The notes below the pieces were generated by a model. It was not told the DNA's origin and made no database searches. It was given only the letters and a program-made list of their open reading frames with translations. From contig JBFHGJ010000013.1 of assembly GCA_041583135.1 (NCBI GenBank), positions 13,495 to 77,494 of the forward strand: a DNA stretch of 64,000 nucleotides. Reading direction: 5' to 3'. This stretch comes from JABSOG01 sp041583135. GTDB taxonomy: Bacteria; Pseudomonadota; Gammaproteobacteria; Enterobacterales; Alteromonadaceae. Below, piece by piece: positions 53,372-62,986 of this stretch; position 1 is the first letter of the stretch; every line of letters starts with the position of its first letter. The position numbers and the translations under genes were made by a program.

Positions 53372-53572
53372 ATGCTTTTCTATTGGGTGATTTACCTCTC
53401 CTTTTGCGCGGTCATCGGTTTGCTCGGCCGCGCCACCCCCTTCGGCTTCGCTGGTTATTTCGTCTTCAGTGTGATCTTTACACCAATCGCCGGGGCATTG
53501 CTGATGCTTGTTCTGGCCTTTTATACCCGCGCCGCTAAACGCAAGAAACAAAAGCGTTCGCAATCGAGCTAA
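53372..53572 (+). CDS. 66-residue two-helix membrane peptide
   Basis: ATG at 53372, 38 bases after the DUF697 gene. Two hydrophobic helices (about 3-20 and 26-50) joined by LLGRATPFGF, and a very basic cytoplasmic tail (RAAKRKKQKRSQSS). Composition and position in the cassette support a real gene. Not recognised. It could be a small partner of the adjacent exporter or SPFH complex. Confidence 0.7.
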   Translation: MLFYWVIYLSFCAVIGLLGRATPFGFAGYFVFSVIFTPIAGALLMLVLAFYTRAAKRKKQKRSQSS

Positions 53573-53613
53573 AGACCAACGATATCTAGAACAACACCAA
53601 AAAGAATCACACG

Positions 53614-55227
53614 ATGGAACTACTATCCTTCTACCTCTCCAATACCAACCTGCCGCGAGGCAAGTTGATCTTTCATTCGACCTTGGCCGGTGGCGCCAAT
53701 GTGTTTGTTCTGGCATTACTTAACGCCGCCGCCGATAACGCACAAAACAGCGAAGTCGAACTCGTTTTGGTGTTGCTGTTTGCCCTCAATATCTTGATCT
53801 TTTTGCTTTCCCAGCGCTATATCTGGGAAAACGCCACCGTAGAAGTTGAACGCCTAGTGCATAAAGAGCGTATGGGTTTGGTGGCCAAGCTTAACGCCTG
53901 CAACCTAGAAAAGCTTGAAAACATGCAAAAGTCCGACATCTATGCGGCCATTAATCAGCACTCGGGCAATATTGCTTTTGCCGGGGTTCCAACCATCGTT
54001 TCGCTACAAAGCTTCATTCTGTTGTGTTTCTCACTATTGTATGTTCTTTGGCTGTCACTCAGCGCATTTATTTTGCTGGCAGGTTTTTTAAGTATTGCGG
54101 TTTATTTCTCATTAAAGCGCGCAAAATACTCCGAACAGTGCTTTGCCAAAGCTTTTGACAAAGAACAGTCGGCATACGCCACCATCACAGACTTGCTTGA
54201 AGGTTTTAAAGAGGTCAAACTACACCAACAACGTGAACAGTCACTGCTTCATTATGCCGAACAGCTGTCTTTTGACGCCGAAGCCGCAAGGATGGTTTCA
54301 AACCGCCACTTGGCGTTAAGTTATGTCGCCACTCAGGCCTCTTTTTACATTACCATTGCCTTGATGGTCTTTTTGCTGCCGCTATTTGAAACCGCAACCT
54401 TTACCGGCGTGATCATCAGTATCACCACCGCAGCGATATTTTTAACCGGTCCTATCAATGTGATTTTATCGGTGGTACCGACCTACACCAACTCCAAGGC
54501 ATCGTTACAGTTTATTAAGCACATGAACCAGGCGCTTGATAAGGCCAAAGACAACGGTACTGAAGTAGTCAGCGCCATGGCGCCGTTTGAAACGGTTAAA
54601 TTTAATCAGATCTGCTATCGCTTTGACAGCGACAAAGGGGACGGTTTTTCCATTGGCCCTGTCAGCCTTGAGATCAAACGCGGTGACATCGTCTTTGTGA
54701 CCGGCGGCAATGGCTCAGGTAAGAGCACCCTGATAAAGGCCATGCTCGGACTTTACCGCATTCATTCAGGCAACATCGAATACAACGGCAGAGCACTCCA
54801 TGATGACGATTTGGCCAGTTACAGAAACTGTTTTTCCGCCATATTCACCGATTTTCACTTGTTCAAAAGACTCTACGGCATTGATAATATCGACGCGGCA
54901 GAAGTAGCCCAGTGGCTTGAGCTGTTTCAACTCGCCGACAAAACCAAGCTGATAGACGGTGAGTTTACCACGCAAAATTTGTCTACTGGGCAACGCAAGC
55001 GTTTGGCGTTGCTCGTTGCTATCATAGAGAAAAGACCGATTCTGGTGTTGGACGAATGGGCTGCCGACCAAGATCCTCAATACCGTCAGGTGTTTTATCA
55101 ACAGATCTTGCCTAAGATCAAACAACAAGGCACAACCGTTTTGGCTATCACCCACGATGAACAATATTTCGCGCTATGCGATGCCCGCTACCATTTGATA
55201 GACGGCAAGCTGGCCCAACCGAATTAA
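53614..55227 (+). CDS. cyclic-peptide-type ABC exporter (fused membrane and ATPase domains)
   Basis: 537 residues. Six membrane helices (to about residue 310) are fused to an ATPase domain with Walker A GGNGSGKST (about 365), signature LSTGQRKRL (about 455) and Walker B ILVLDEWAADQDP (about 474). The overall size and the DEWAADQDP text match the SyrD/PvdE/YojI family that exports cyclic or siderophore peptides. No peptide synthetase or precursor gene is nearby, so the cargo is not a local nonribosomal product. Flanked by membrane genes on the same strand, 41 and 17 bases away. Confidence 0.88.
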   Translation: MELLSFYLSNTNLPRGKLIFHSTLAGGANVFVLALLNAAADNAQNSEVELVLVLLFALNILIFLLSQRYIWENATVEVERLVHKERMGLVAKLNACNLEKLENMQKSDIYAAINQHSGNIAFAGVPTIVSLQSFILLCFSLLYVLWLSLSAFILLAGFLSIAVYFSLKRAKYSEQCFAKAFDKEQSAYATITDLLEGFKEVKLHQQREQSLLHYAEQLSFDAEAARMVSNRHLALSYVATQASFYITIALMVFLLPLFETATFTGVIISITTAAIFLTGPINVILSVVPTYTNSKASLQFIKHMNQALDKAKDNGTEVVSAMAPFETVKFNQICYRFDSDKGDGFSIGPVSLEIKRGDIVFVTGGNGSGKSTLIKAMLGLYRIHSGNIEYNGRALHDDDLASYRNCFSAIFTDFHLFKRLYGIDNIDAAEVAQWLELFQLADKTKLIDGEFTTQNLSTGQRKRLALLVAIIEKRPILVLDEWAADQDPQYRQVFYQQILPKIKQQGTTVLAITHDEQYFALCDARYHLIDGKLAQPN

Positions 55228-55244
55228 GCGCATAAGGCAACTGT

Positions 55245-56210
55245 ATGTTTGAAAGAACCAAAGCTTGGTATCGCCGTAACAAACTCGAAGTGATTGTTTG
55301 TGGCATATTGTCGTTAATGTTGGCCATTTTGTTTATCCAGCGCTCAATCATTACCGTCGGCTCCGGGCAAGAAGGCGTACGCTGGGTACGATTTTTCTCA
55401 GGGACGCAGCTAGATAAAACCTACACAGAAGGCACCAATTTTATTTGGCCTTGGGATAACATGACGCTGTATAACATGCGGATGCAAAAGGTCACCTATA
55501 CTTATGATGTGCTGGCCAAAAACGGCATAGAGGTTGATATTGAGATCTCACTTCATTACCGCCCTATTCCCGAGCGTTTAACCCGGTTACACAAATACAT
55601 CGGCCAAGACTATCTCGACATTTTGGTGTTGCCGCAGATAGGCTCTCATGCCCGTGAAATGTTTGCCAATTATCAACCTGAGGAACTGTTTTCAATTCAC
55701 CGTGAACGGATAGAGCAAGAGCTGCTGCAAAAGGTCAAATCGCATATCTTCAATGACGGCCGCGTGCATGACAAAGCCTTAGGCGGCGCCGCCCAATATG
55801 TGGTTTTTGAAAACCTCTTTATCACCAGTATCCAATTGCCCAAACGGGTAGTCGATGCCATAGAAGCGAAAGAACAGATTAAGCAAGAATCGATGGCTTA
55901 TGATCACAGGCTAGATATCGAACGAAAAGAGAAATTGCGAAAGCGCATTGAAGCCGAGGGCATACGAGATTTTCAAAACACCATTAACGATGGTATTTCC
56001 GACAAGTATCTGTCGTGGAAAGGCATAGACGCCACTGTCGAGCTTTCAAAGTCGCAAAACGCAAAAGTGGTGGTCATTGGTGGCGGCAAAGAAGGAATGC
56101 CGCTGATCTTAGGCAGCGATTATACCAAGGCCGATACTTCAGCCGTCACACCCGAGCAAACACCCAATCCGTCAAAGGACGAGGGTGATCTCCCTGCCGT
56201 TGAACCCTAA
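55245..56210 (+). CDS. SPFH/prohibitin-family membrane protein
   Basis: 321 residues. An N-terminal anchor (VIVCGILSLMLAILFI) leads into a Band-7 domain (about 35-220) with SGQEGVRWVRFFSGTQ, EGTNFIWPWDNMTLYNMR and a coiled coil (about 225-275, EQIKQESMAYDHRLDIERKE). A proline-rich acidic tail ends VEP. SPFH proteins build large ring or cage assemblies that organise membrane partners and proteases. Seventeen bases after the exporter gene, so probably part of the same complex or domain. Confidence 0.85.
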   Translation: MFERTKAWYRRNKLEVIVCGILSLMLAILFIQRSIITVGSGQEGVRWVRFFSGTQLDKTYTEGTNFIWPWDNMTLYNMRMQKVTYTYDVLAKNGIEVDIEISLHYRPIPERLTRLHKYIGQDYLDILVLPQIGSHAREMFANYQPEELFSIHRERIEQELLQKVKSHIFNDGRVHDKALGGAAQYVVFENLFITSIQLPKRVVDAIEAKEQIKQESMAYDHRLDIERKEKLRKRIEAEGIRDFQNTINDGISDKYLSWKGIDATVELSKSQNAKVVVIGGGKEGMPLILGSDYTKADTSAVTPEQTPNPSKDEGDLPAVEP

Positions 56211-56265
56211 ACCGGCCATCGCGCTATCACAACAAACCAGCGCCTGAACTTTGCGGTGATTAAGC

Positions 56266-59200
56266 TCAGGCGGTTTCTTTGATGCTCTCGCGCAGCAAGA
56301 CGGCTTGTTCAAATGCCAGCTCATATTCAATGTCATCGACCAAGGCGATGATCTTTGCCAATGGCGCGCTAAACTCCGTATCCTGACACCACTTGGCCAA
56401 TGATTCGAGTTTATCTTCCACTGCGAAGTCTGAGGTTTTAAGTAGCGGTAGTATCACATCGAGACGTTGCTTTAATTCCTCAGGACTGAAAGCCAGATCA
56501 TCGAACCCACCAACCGATTCACTTTGTTCGGCAAACACCCGCTCCAATGCCGTCAACAAAGGCACCAACAAAGCCTGCACCTGGTCGAGCATGTTTTTGT
56601 CATAGTGCGCCTCACCCAAAGCGCTCTCAAGCACTTGCGTTTTTTCCGATAAGGCAAAGGCGCCAATATATGCCGCATTGGATTTAAGCGAATGGACGGC
56701 GCGATAAAGCTCATCCCAGCGTTGCTGTTCGAACAAGGTTTTGAGGTGCACATCCAAACTGCGCTGTTGCTTATCAAACTCTTTAAGCAAATCGAGATAC
56801 AAATCCGATTTGCCTTTCATTCTTTGTAGCGCCAACTGTGGGTCAATCCCTTCTATATCCGCGAGAATAGACAACGCTGGGTCATTCTGAATTACAGACT
56901 GACTTGTCTTACCACCGGCATCAGTAGCGACGTTCGACGCCTTGTTGGGTTTTAAAAAGCGCATCAAGGTGCCGAATAACACATCAGGCTCTATTGGCTT
57001 GTTGATGTGCGCATTCATACCCGCTTCGATACTACGTTTGGCATCGGCTTCCATGGCATGTGCTGTCATCGCGACAATTGGCAACTCAGTTTTGTTCAGC
57101 TCGCCACGAATTGCCTTAGTCGCACTTATGCCGTCCAACTCTGGCATTTGAATATCCATCAACACCAAATCAAACGCATTTCTAGCCACTTTATCTACCG
57201 CAATGAGGCCATTTTCAGCGATGTCGATGTGCACGCCGGAATCGGCCAAAAAGCCCACGGCCACTTGGCGATTAATGGCATTGTCTTCGACCAACAAAAT
57301 AGAGTGGCCGCTAAAATCAGGGATCATCCCCTTAGGATGTTCATCTAGCAAATCTGTGCGCTCATCACCACACACCAAGGTGCTGATCGCATCCAATATC
57401 GCCTTATGACTCACCGGCTTTTCTAAGAATTGTTTGACCGGCGTATCGCCGACTTTGGCTCTGGCTTCATCTTTATCATAGGCAGATACCATCAGAACAT
57501 TGGGCGGGTCGTCCTTTAGCAGCTCATGAATGCGGCGTGTGGTTTCAATGCCGTCCATCCCAGGCATACGCCAATCCATCAACACCAGATTATAAGGCAC
57601 ACCTTGCTCGGCCGCTTGTTCAATCAACTCAATCGCGCTTTGGCCACAGGACGCTTCGTCAAAATTAACCCCAATATCAGTTAGAATGTGCCCCAAAACC
57701 TCGCGGGCCAGCGCCATATCATCAACAATCAAAACCTTTAATTCACTTAAGGTTGCCGCATCAAGCAAAGGCGACTCGTCTTCTTTGTCAACCAGATCCA
57801 ACAACACCGTAAAATGGAATGTCGAGCCGCTGCCCGGCTTACTTTCAAGCCATATCTCACCGCCCATCAACTCGCACAGCTGTTTTGATATCGCAAGGCC
57901 AAGACCTGTGCCGCCATACTTTCGCGTTACCGATTCATCAGCCTGTGAAAAGCTTTTAAACATATTTTGTTGCTGTTCGTTTGTCATGCCAATACCGGTA
58001 TCTATGACACTACAATGGAGCAACAAGTGCGTATCCAACCGCTCTTTGAGCTTGATCTTCACGCAAACCACGCCTTTTTCGGTAAATTTCACCGCATTGT
58101 TGACCAAATTAACGATGATCTGTTGTAACCGTAACGGGTCGCCTTTAAGGGTATTGGGGATATGGCTGTCGATATCGGTGATCAACTCAAGGCCTTTGGC
58201 ATGAGCGTTCATCGAACTTAACGTGATAGCCCGACCAATGAGCTTCGTCAAATTAAACTGTGTGCTTTCAATGGTGAGCTTACCGGCTTCGATTTTAGAG
58301 AAGTCCAAGATATCGTTAATCAGCCCGAGCAAAGCTTCCCCAGCATCGACCACTTTCTCAACATAATCTCGTTGATGAGTGTTGAGATCGGTTTTTAGCG
58401 TTAACCGGCTCAAGCCTATGACCGCATTCATCGGGGTGCGGATCTCATGACTCATCTTCGCTAGGAAGTCGGATTTTGCCTGAGTGGCCTTTTCTAACTC
58501 CAAGGTACGTTCAAGCACTTTGTGTTCGAGATTGCGGTTGATATCCAGCAGCTTTAAGTGGGTTTCTACCCGGCGTAACAGCTCTTGTTTGGCGATGGGT
58601 TTGGACACATAATCATTGGCGCCGACATTAAAGCTCTCGACCAAATCGGCAACCTGATTTTTTGCCGTTAAAAAGATCACTGGCAACTCATGCACCGGCC
58701 ACAGTTTTCGAATCGCTCTACACACCTCGTAGCCCGATATTTTTGGCATCATGATATCGAGCAACACCAAATCGAAGCCTTGTTCGTCATTATTCAATAT
58801 ATCTAACGCCTGAGCGCCACCGCTTGCCTCAACCAACTGATAGTGCTCAAACGATAAATGATTGACCAACACCTGACGATTGACCGCCTCATCGTCCACC
58901 ACCAGCAGCCTAAATCGCGTGCCGCCGATAAAGCTTTCCTGATTGGCAGCGTCCCCTGCGTTGCCGCGAAGCTCAGCGGTTTGATCGTTCGCGGCGTGCG
59001 CTTGTTCAATATGTAAATGTGACGCGATTTGGTTTAACCCGGTGTTTTGCACAACAATATGAGCGCCTTTGGCCATCGGCAAGGTAAAGGAAAAAGTCGA
59101 ACCTTTGCCAAGGGTCGATTCGACATTCAACTCACCACCGTGCAACTCAATCAACTGCTTGCTGATGGCCAAGCCCAATCCGGTACCGCCATATTCTCGT

Positions 59201-62200
59201 TCGGTTTCACCGCTGATCTGCTCAAATGATTCGAAAATACTGGCAAATTTGTCTTTGGCGATACCGATGCCATTGTCACTTACGTGGATCTCGATACAAT
59301 CGCCCAAGTTTAGTGCACTAACCCGCACAGCCCCGTGCTCACTGAACTTAATACCGTTACCGACCAAATTATGCATAACCTGTTGTAGTCGATTTTCATC
59401 GGCATAGATGGGCGGTAGATCCTTTGGCACATCATTGACTAAGCTCACGCTTTTACCACTGAGCAAGGGTCGTGATAAAGTCAGCACCATATCGGCCAGC
59501 GTATACAAATCAAGCGGCTTGCAATTGAGCGTTAGATGTCTGTCTTTGAGTTTTGAAAAATCCAAGATGTCGTTAACCAGATTAGACAGTCGTTTACCGC
59601 TGGCAACCACCAAAGCAAGGTTGGTTTTGGCATTATCCGGCAAATCACCTGAGACGCCATCAAGTAGCGACTCGGTCAAGCCGATAATGCCGTTAAGTGG
59701 CGTACGCAATTCATGTGAGGTATTGGCTAGAAACTCATCTTTGAGTTTATCGACCTGTTTGAGCCGGTTATTGATGGCCTCAGCCTCACTGATGCGATGG
59801 CGCTGACGCCGGACAAATACCACGGTTGCCAGCACCACCAGCAACACATAAAGCGAATAGGCCCACCAGGTTTCCCATGGCGCCGGCAATATTTCAATTT
59901 TTAACGACTTGCCGGCATCATTCCAATAGCCATGTGCGTTGGTCGCGGTTACCACCAACGTATATTCGCCCTTTGGAATACCGGTATAGGTTGCCCTTCT
60001 ATTTTTGGCATCGGTATAAATCCAGTCTTCATCAAAGCCCACCAATTTATAGGCGTACTTGTTTTTCTCCGGCGAGGTAAAATCAAGCGCTGCGAAAACA
60101 AAAGAGATCAGGCTCTTTTGCTGATGGTTAAGCACCAGTTTATCCAACGCATTGATGGATTCATCGGTGCTAAACACATCGTCTTGGTGATGGTGTACCG
60201 GCACAGGCTTATTGAGCAGCAAAAACTCAGTAAATACCACTTTGGCCTCAATCGTCGAATCTTTAATTGCCTGTGGGTAGAACCGATTAAATCCATTGAT
60301 ACCACCGAATAACAAGGCGCCATCGGGACCTTTGCCAAACGCGCTAAAATTAAACTCGTTGCTTTGCAAACCGTCATTTACCGTGAAGTTACGAAATGAC
60401 TTGGCGTAAGGGTCAAAGCGGCTAATGCCATAATTGGTGCTTAGCCACAAATAACCGAGTTCGTCTTCTAATATGCCATAGACACCATCATTGGGCAGGC
60501 CATCGACAACCCTGTAATGAATGAAGCTGTCAGATTGTCTGTCGTACAGATTCAGCCCGCCACCATAGGTCGCCAGCCACACTTGGCCACGGCTATCTTT
60601 TAAAATACTGGTAACCAAGTCATGACTGAAACTCTCAGGTTCCAAACCATCGGGCACATAGTGAACAAACGCATAGGTTTTGGGGTTAAAACGAAACGCA
60701 CCATGAAACATGGTGCCAATCCACAACCAGCCGTCGCCATCCTCGGCAATGGCAGTGACCAGCGAATCGGCAAAGCGCCCGAACGCTTTACCCTGCTCAG
60801 ATACCTTAACAAATTGTTCGGTTTGACGATCGAAATATTCCAGCCCGGTTTGGTTGCCCACCCACAGCCGATTGTCACTATCGACATACAAGGAAAAGAC
60901 CTCGTTGTCGCCCAAACTGCCCGGTTCGTCGCCTTGATGCATGAAGCGGGTGATCTCACCTGTGTCAGGATTGATTCGATTGACGCCTCCGGCACTGGTT
61001 CCAACCCAAATCATGCCCTGTTGGTCAAGGGCCAAGGTGTATATGTTGTTATGGCTAATGGTATTGCTGTTGTTGGGATCATGACGATAATACTCAAACC
61101 GATTTTCAGCCTCGATAAAACGGTTAAGGCCGTCATCTGTGCCTACCCATAAAGTACCGTTTAAATCATATAAAATGGCTTTGACATTGGGGTGAGAGAG
61201 TGTGCCCGGCGAGTTTGAAAGGTGAGTAAAATGGTCAAATGGCGCTTTTTTGGTATCATATTTATTTAACCCGCCGCCGTGCGTGCCAAACCATAATACA
61301 CCAGAGGCATCTCTGAACGTGGTCGATACCATATTGTGACTTAAACTTTTTGGATCGGCAGGATTGTGCACATACTTTTCAAAGCGGCGACTTTTCGGAT
61401 CGTAACGATTTAGCCCTTCAACCGTATTAATGTAGAGTCGTCCCTGCGCATCTTCATACATATCCCAACTATTGTTATCGGCAAGACTCTTAGGGTCATC
61501 TTGCTCATAACCGAAATACTCGACCCCCTGCTCGTGATATCTCAAAAGCCCTGCACGCGTACCGAACCAAATTTCCCCCGTTGTACTTTCATAGACATAG
61601 TTGATATCTTTAGCCAGTGGGTTGCGGGCAACCGCATTGAACAAATCAACATTTTCAAAGCGGCCATTTTGACGGTCAAATAGATTCACGCCATTACCGG
61701 TAACAACCCAAAACCGTTTCTGACTGTCTTGTAAAATGCCGGTGACTTTATCGTCGCTTAAACTATAAGGTTCACCCTCAACGTGACGAAAATGACGAAA
61801 TACCTGCGTGCTTTCGTCAAACCGGTTGAGGCCACCTAAAGTCGCCACCCACAGTACCCCTTCACTGTCTTGGAATATGTCTCTAATGTGGTCGTTACTT
61901 AAACTCTCCGCGCGCCCTTCTTGATGTTTGTAGACGGTAAAGCTGTCTTTGTCGGTATCAAAGTAGGCCAAACCATTGCTGGTACCCACCCATAGTCGCT
62001 GGCGGTTATCGATAAATAGCTTTTCAACCCAGTTTTCAGGCAAAGAGTGAGGATCATCGGCAATATGGCGATAAATTTTGAATTCATAGCCATCAAAACG
62101 GTTCAGGCCATCTTTGGTGGCTATCCACAAAAAACCTTGACGGTCTTGTACGATATGGTTGATAGAATTACTCGAAAGACCGTTGTCGATGGTTAGTCTT

Positions 62201-62277
62201 TCAAAACGCATCAGTGACTGTGCGCCGTAGCTCCAACTTGCGAATACCAGCAGTAACAGTAAACTTAATCCGCGCAT
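56266..62277 (-). CDS. giant hybrid sensor: propeller, Y_Y_Y, two histidine-kinase modules, three receivers, HPt
   Basis: 2003 residues. Signal peptide (1-18); a periplasmic regulator propeller with about 14 blade repeats (LWVGTxxGLxxFD type, about 20-700); a Y_Y_Y domain (about 725-795); one membrane helix (about 798-820); HisKA with His855 and an ATPase domain; receiver 1 (Asp1174); a second HisKA with His1277 and a second ATPase domain; receiver 2 (Asp1568); receiver 3 (Asp1708); HPt with His1862. All phospho-acceptor residues are present. Propeller/Y_Y_Y sensors often respond to oligosaccharides, but no glycan enzyme is adjacent. There is no DNA-binding domain, so the output must go to a separate regulator. 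Confidence 0.92.
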   Translation of the reverse strand: MRGLSLLLLLVFASWSYGAQSLMRFERLTIDNGLSSNSINHIVQDRQGFLWIATKDGLNRFDGYEFKIYRHIADDPHSLPENWVEKLFIDNRQRLWVGTSNGLAYFDTDKDSFTVYKHQEGRAESLSNDHIRDIFQDSEGVLWVATLGGLNRFDESTQVFRHFRHVEGEPYSLSDDKVTGILQDSQKRFWVVTGNGVNLFDRQNGRFENVDLFNAVARNPLAKDINYVYESTTGEIWFGTRAGLLRYHEQGVEYFGYEQDDPKSLADNNSWDMYEDAQGRLYINTVEGLNRYDPKSRRFEKYVHNPADPKSLSHNMVSTTFRDASGVLWFGTHGGGLNKYDTKKAPFDHFTHLSNSPGTLSHPNVKAILYDLNGTLWVGTDDGLNRFIEAENRFEYYRHDPNNSNTISHNNIYTLALDQQGMIWVGTSAGGVNRINPDTGEITRFMHQGDEPGSLGDNEVFSLYVDSDNRLWVGNQTGLEYFDRQTEQFVKVSEQGKAFGRFADSLVTAIAEDGDGWLWIGTMFHGAFRFNPKTYAFVHYVPDGLEPESFSHDLVTSILKDSRGQVWLATYGGGLNLYDRQSDSFIHYRVVDGLPNDGVYGILEDELGYLWLSTNYGISRFDPYAKSFRNFTVNDGLQSNEFNFSAFGKGPDGALLFGGINGFNRFYPQAIKDSTIEAKVVFTEFLLLNKPVPVHHHQDDVFSTDESINALDKLVLNHQQKSLISFVFAALDFTSPEKNKYAYKLVGFDEDWIYTDAKNRRATYTGIPKGEYTLVVTATNAHGYWNDAGKSLKIEILPAPWETWWAYSLYVLLVVLATVVFVRRQRHRISEAEAINNRLKQVDKLKDEFLANTSHELRTPLNGIIGLTESLLDGVSGDLPDNAKTNLALVVASGKRLSNLVNDILDFSKLKDRHLTLNCKPLDLYTLADMVLTLSRPLLSGKSVSLVNDVPKDLPPIYADENRLQQVMHNLVGNGIKFSEHGAVRVSALNLGDCIEIHVSDNGIGIAKDKFASIFESFEQISGETEREYGGTGLGLAISKQLIELHGGELNVESTLGKGSTFSFTLPMAKGAHIVVQNTGLNQIASHLHIEQAHAANDQTAELRGNAGDAANQESFIGGTRFRLLVVDDEAVNRQVLVNHLSFEHYQLVEASGGAQALDILNNDEQGFDLVLLDIMMPKISGYEVCRAIRKLWPVHELPVIFLTAKNQVADLVESFNVGANDYVSKPIAKQELLRRVETHLKLLDINRNLEHKVLERTLELEKATQAKSDFLAKMSHEIRTPMNAVIGLSRLTLKTDLNTHQRDYVEKVVDAGEALLGLINDILDFSKIEAGKLTIESTQFNLTKLIGRAITLSSMNAHAKGLELITDIDSHIPNTLKGDPLRLQQIIVNLVNNAVKFTEKGVVCVKIKLKERLDTHLLLHCSVIDTGIGMTNEQQQNMFKSFSQADESVTRKYGGTGLGLAISKQLCELMGGEIWLESKPGSGSTFHFTVLLDLVDKEDESPLLDAATLSELKVLIVDDMALAREVLGHILTDIGVNFDEASCGQSAIELIEQAAEQGVPYNLVLMDWRMPGMDGIETTRRIHELLKDDPPNVLMVSAYDKDEARAKVGDTPVKQFLEKPVSHKAILDAISTLVCGDERTDLLDEHPKGMIPDFSGHSILLVEDNAINRQVAVGFLADSGVHIDIAENGLIAVDKVARNAFDLVLMDIQMPELDGISATKAIRGELNKTELPIVAMTAHAMEADAKRSIEAGMNAHINKPIEPDVLFGTLMRFLKPNKASNVATDAGGKTSQSVIQNDPALSILADIEGIDPQLALQRMKGKSDLYLDLLKEFDKQQRSLDVHLKTLFEQQRWDELYRAVHSLKSNAAYIGAFALSEKTQVLESALGEAHYDKNMLDQVQALLVPLLTALERVFAEQSESVGGFDDLAFSPEELKQRLDVILPLLKTSDFAVEDKLESLAKWCQDTEFSAPLAKIIALVDDIEYELAFEQAVLLRESIKETA

Positions 62278-62413
62278 ATTGAATGTCTTTATTCCCTGTT
62301 GTCACGCATAACTGTTGAAATTATAAGCCAGTCTAAAGAATCGTGTGATCATTTAAAAGCCGTTTGCCGCAATTTGCTGAAAATACGCCTTAATAAAACC
62401 GAAGATACCCGGT

Positions 62414-62842
62414 TTAACGACTGAATTTGGTTTCGAGTATGATAGAAGAATTGGTTCTTTCAACCCCTTCGAGTTGACCGATATCATCGATAATTCGACT
62501 TAACTGCTCCAAAGAGCGCGCCTGTATCACCGCAATCAGGTCATATTCACCATTGATAGAATACAAAGCCGTTATATAGCTAATTTTTTGCAATTGCTGA
62601 TTGGTCAAGGCCGTGAGCTTTTGCTTGACCTTAATTGAAATATGCGCGCACACCAGCGCGTCGAGGTATTCACTGCCGTAATCCACTGAATACCCTTTGA
62701 TCACACCGGTACTTTCCAGTTTATTGATACGGTTTTGTACTGTCGAACGAGATAAATTCAGCTCACGGGCAAGGTCTGAGACACTCGCTCTGGCATTGGT
62801 ACGCAGTAGCGTTAACAGTCGGTGGTCTTGATCACTTATCAT
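62414..62842 (-). CDS. Lrp/AsnC-family transcriptional regulator
   Basis: 142 residues. N-terminal winged helix-turn-helix (LLTLLRTNARASVSDLAREL and SRSTVQNRINKLESTGVIKG), then the RAM ligand domain (about 65-142) with YDLIAVIQARSLEQLSRIID. Such regulators sense amino acids. It is divergent from astA, so arginine-degradation control and autoregulation are likely; the shared region has phased repeats. Confidence 0.93.
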   Translation of the reverse strand: MISDQDHRLLTLLRTNARASVSDLARELNLSRSTVQNRINKLESTGVIKGYSVDYGSEYLDALVCAHISIKVKQKLTALTNQQLQKISYITALYSINGEYDLIAVIQARSLEQLSRIIDDIGQLEGVERTNSSIILETKFSR

Positions 62843-62845
62843 ATT

Positions 62846-62930
62846 GTCATTTCAGTTGGTCATTTTGCTTTATTATATGGTCATTTTACATAATTAGCAG
62901 CTACACATTGACCAAAGCGCGCCGTATAAT
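62846..62930. promoter_or_regulatory. phased GTCATTT repeats and -10 element between the lrp-type gene and astA
   Basis: GTCATTT occurs at 62846, 62859 and 62880; the last two belong to GGTCATTTT copies exactly 21 bases apart, two helical turns, as Lrp-type octamers prefer. TATAAT at 62925-62930 is a good -10 for astA with no good -35 at 17 bases, fitting an activator-dependent promoter. Confidence 0.55.
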
Positions 62931-62986
62931 GCCTCTCCAAGTTTAACTGTATATTTAGTTGTATAAAAGCGAGACTAGGGATAATT

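Noticed and set aside
60622..61152. 176-codon frame antisense to the propeller region
   Set aside because: It mirrors the repeated propeller blades; long shadow frames are expected there.
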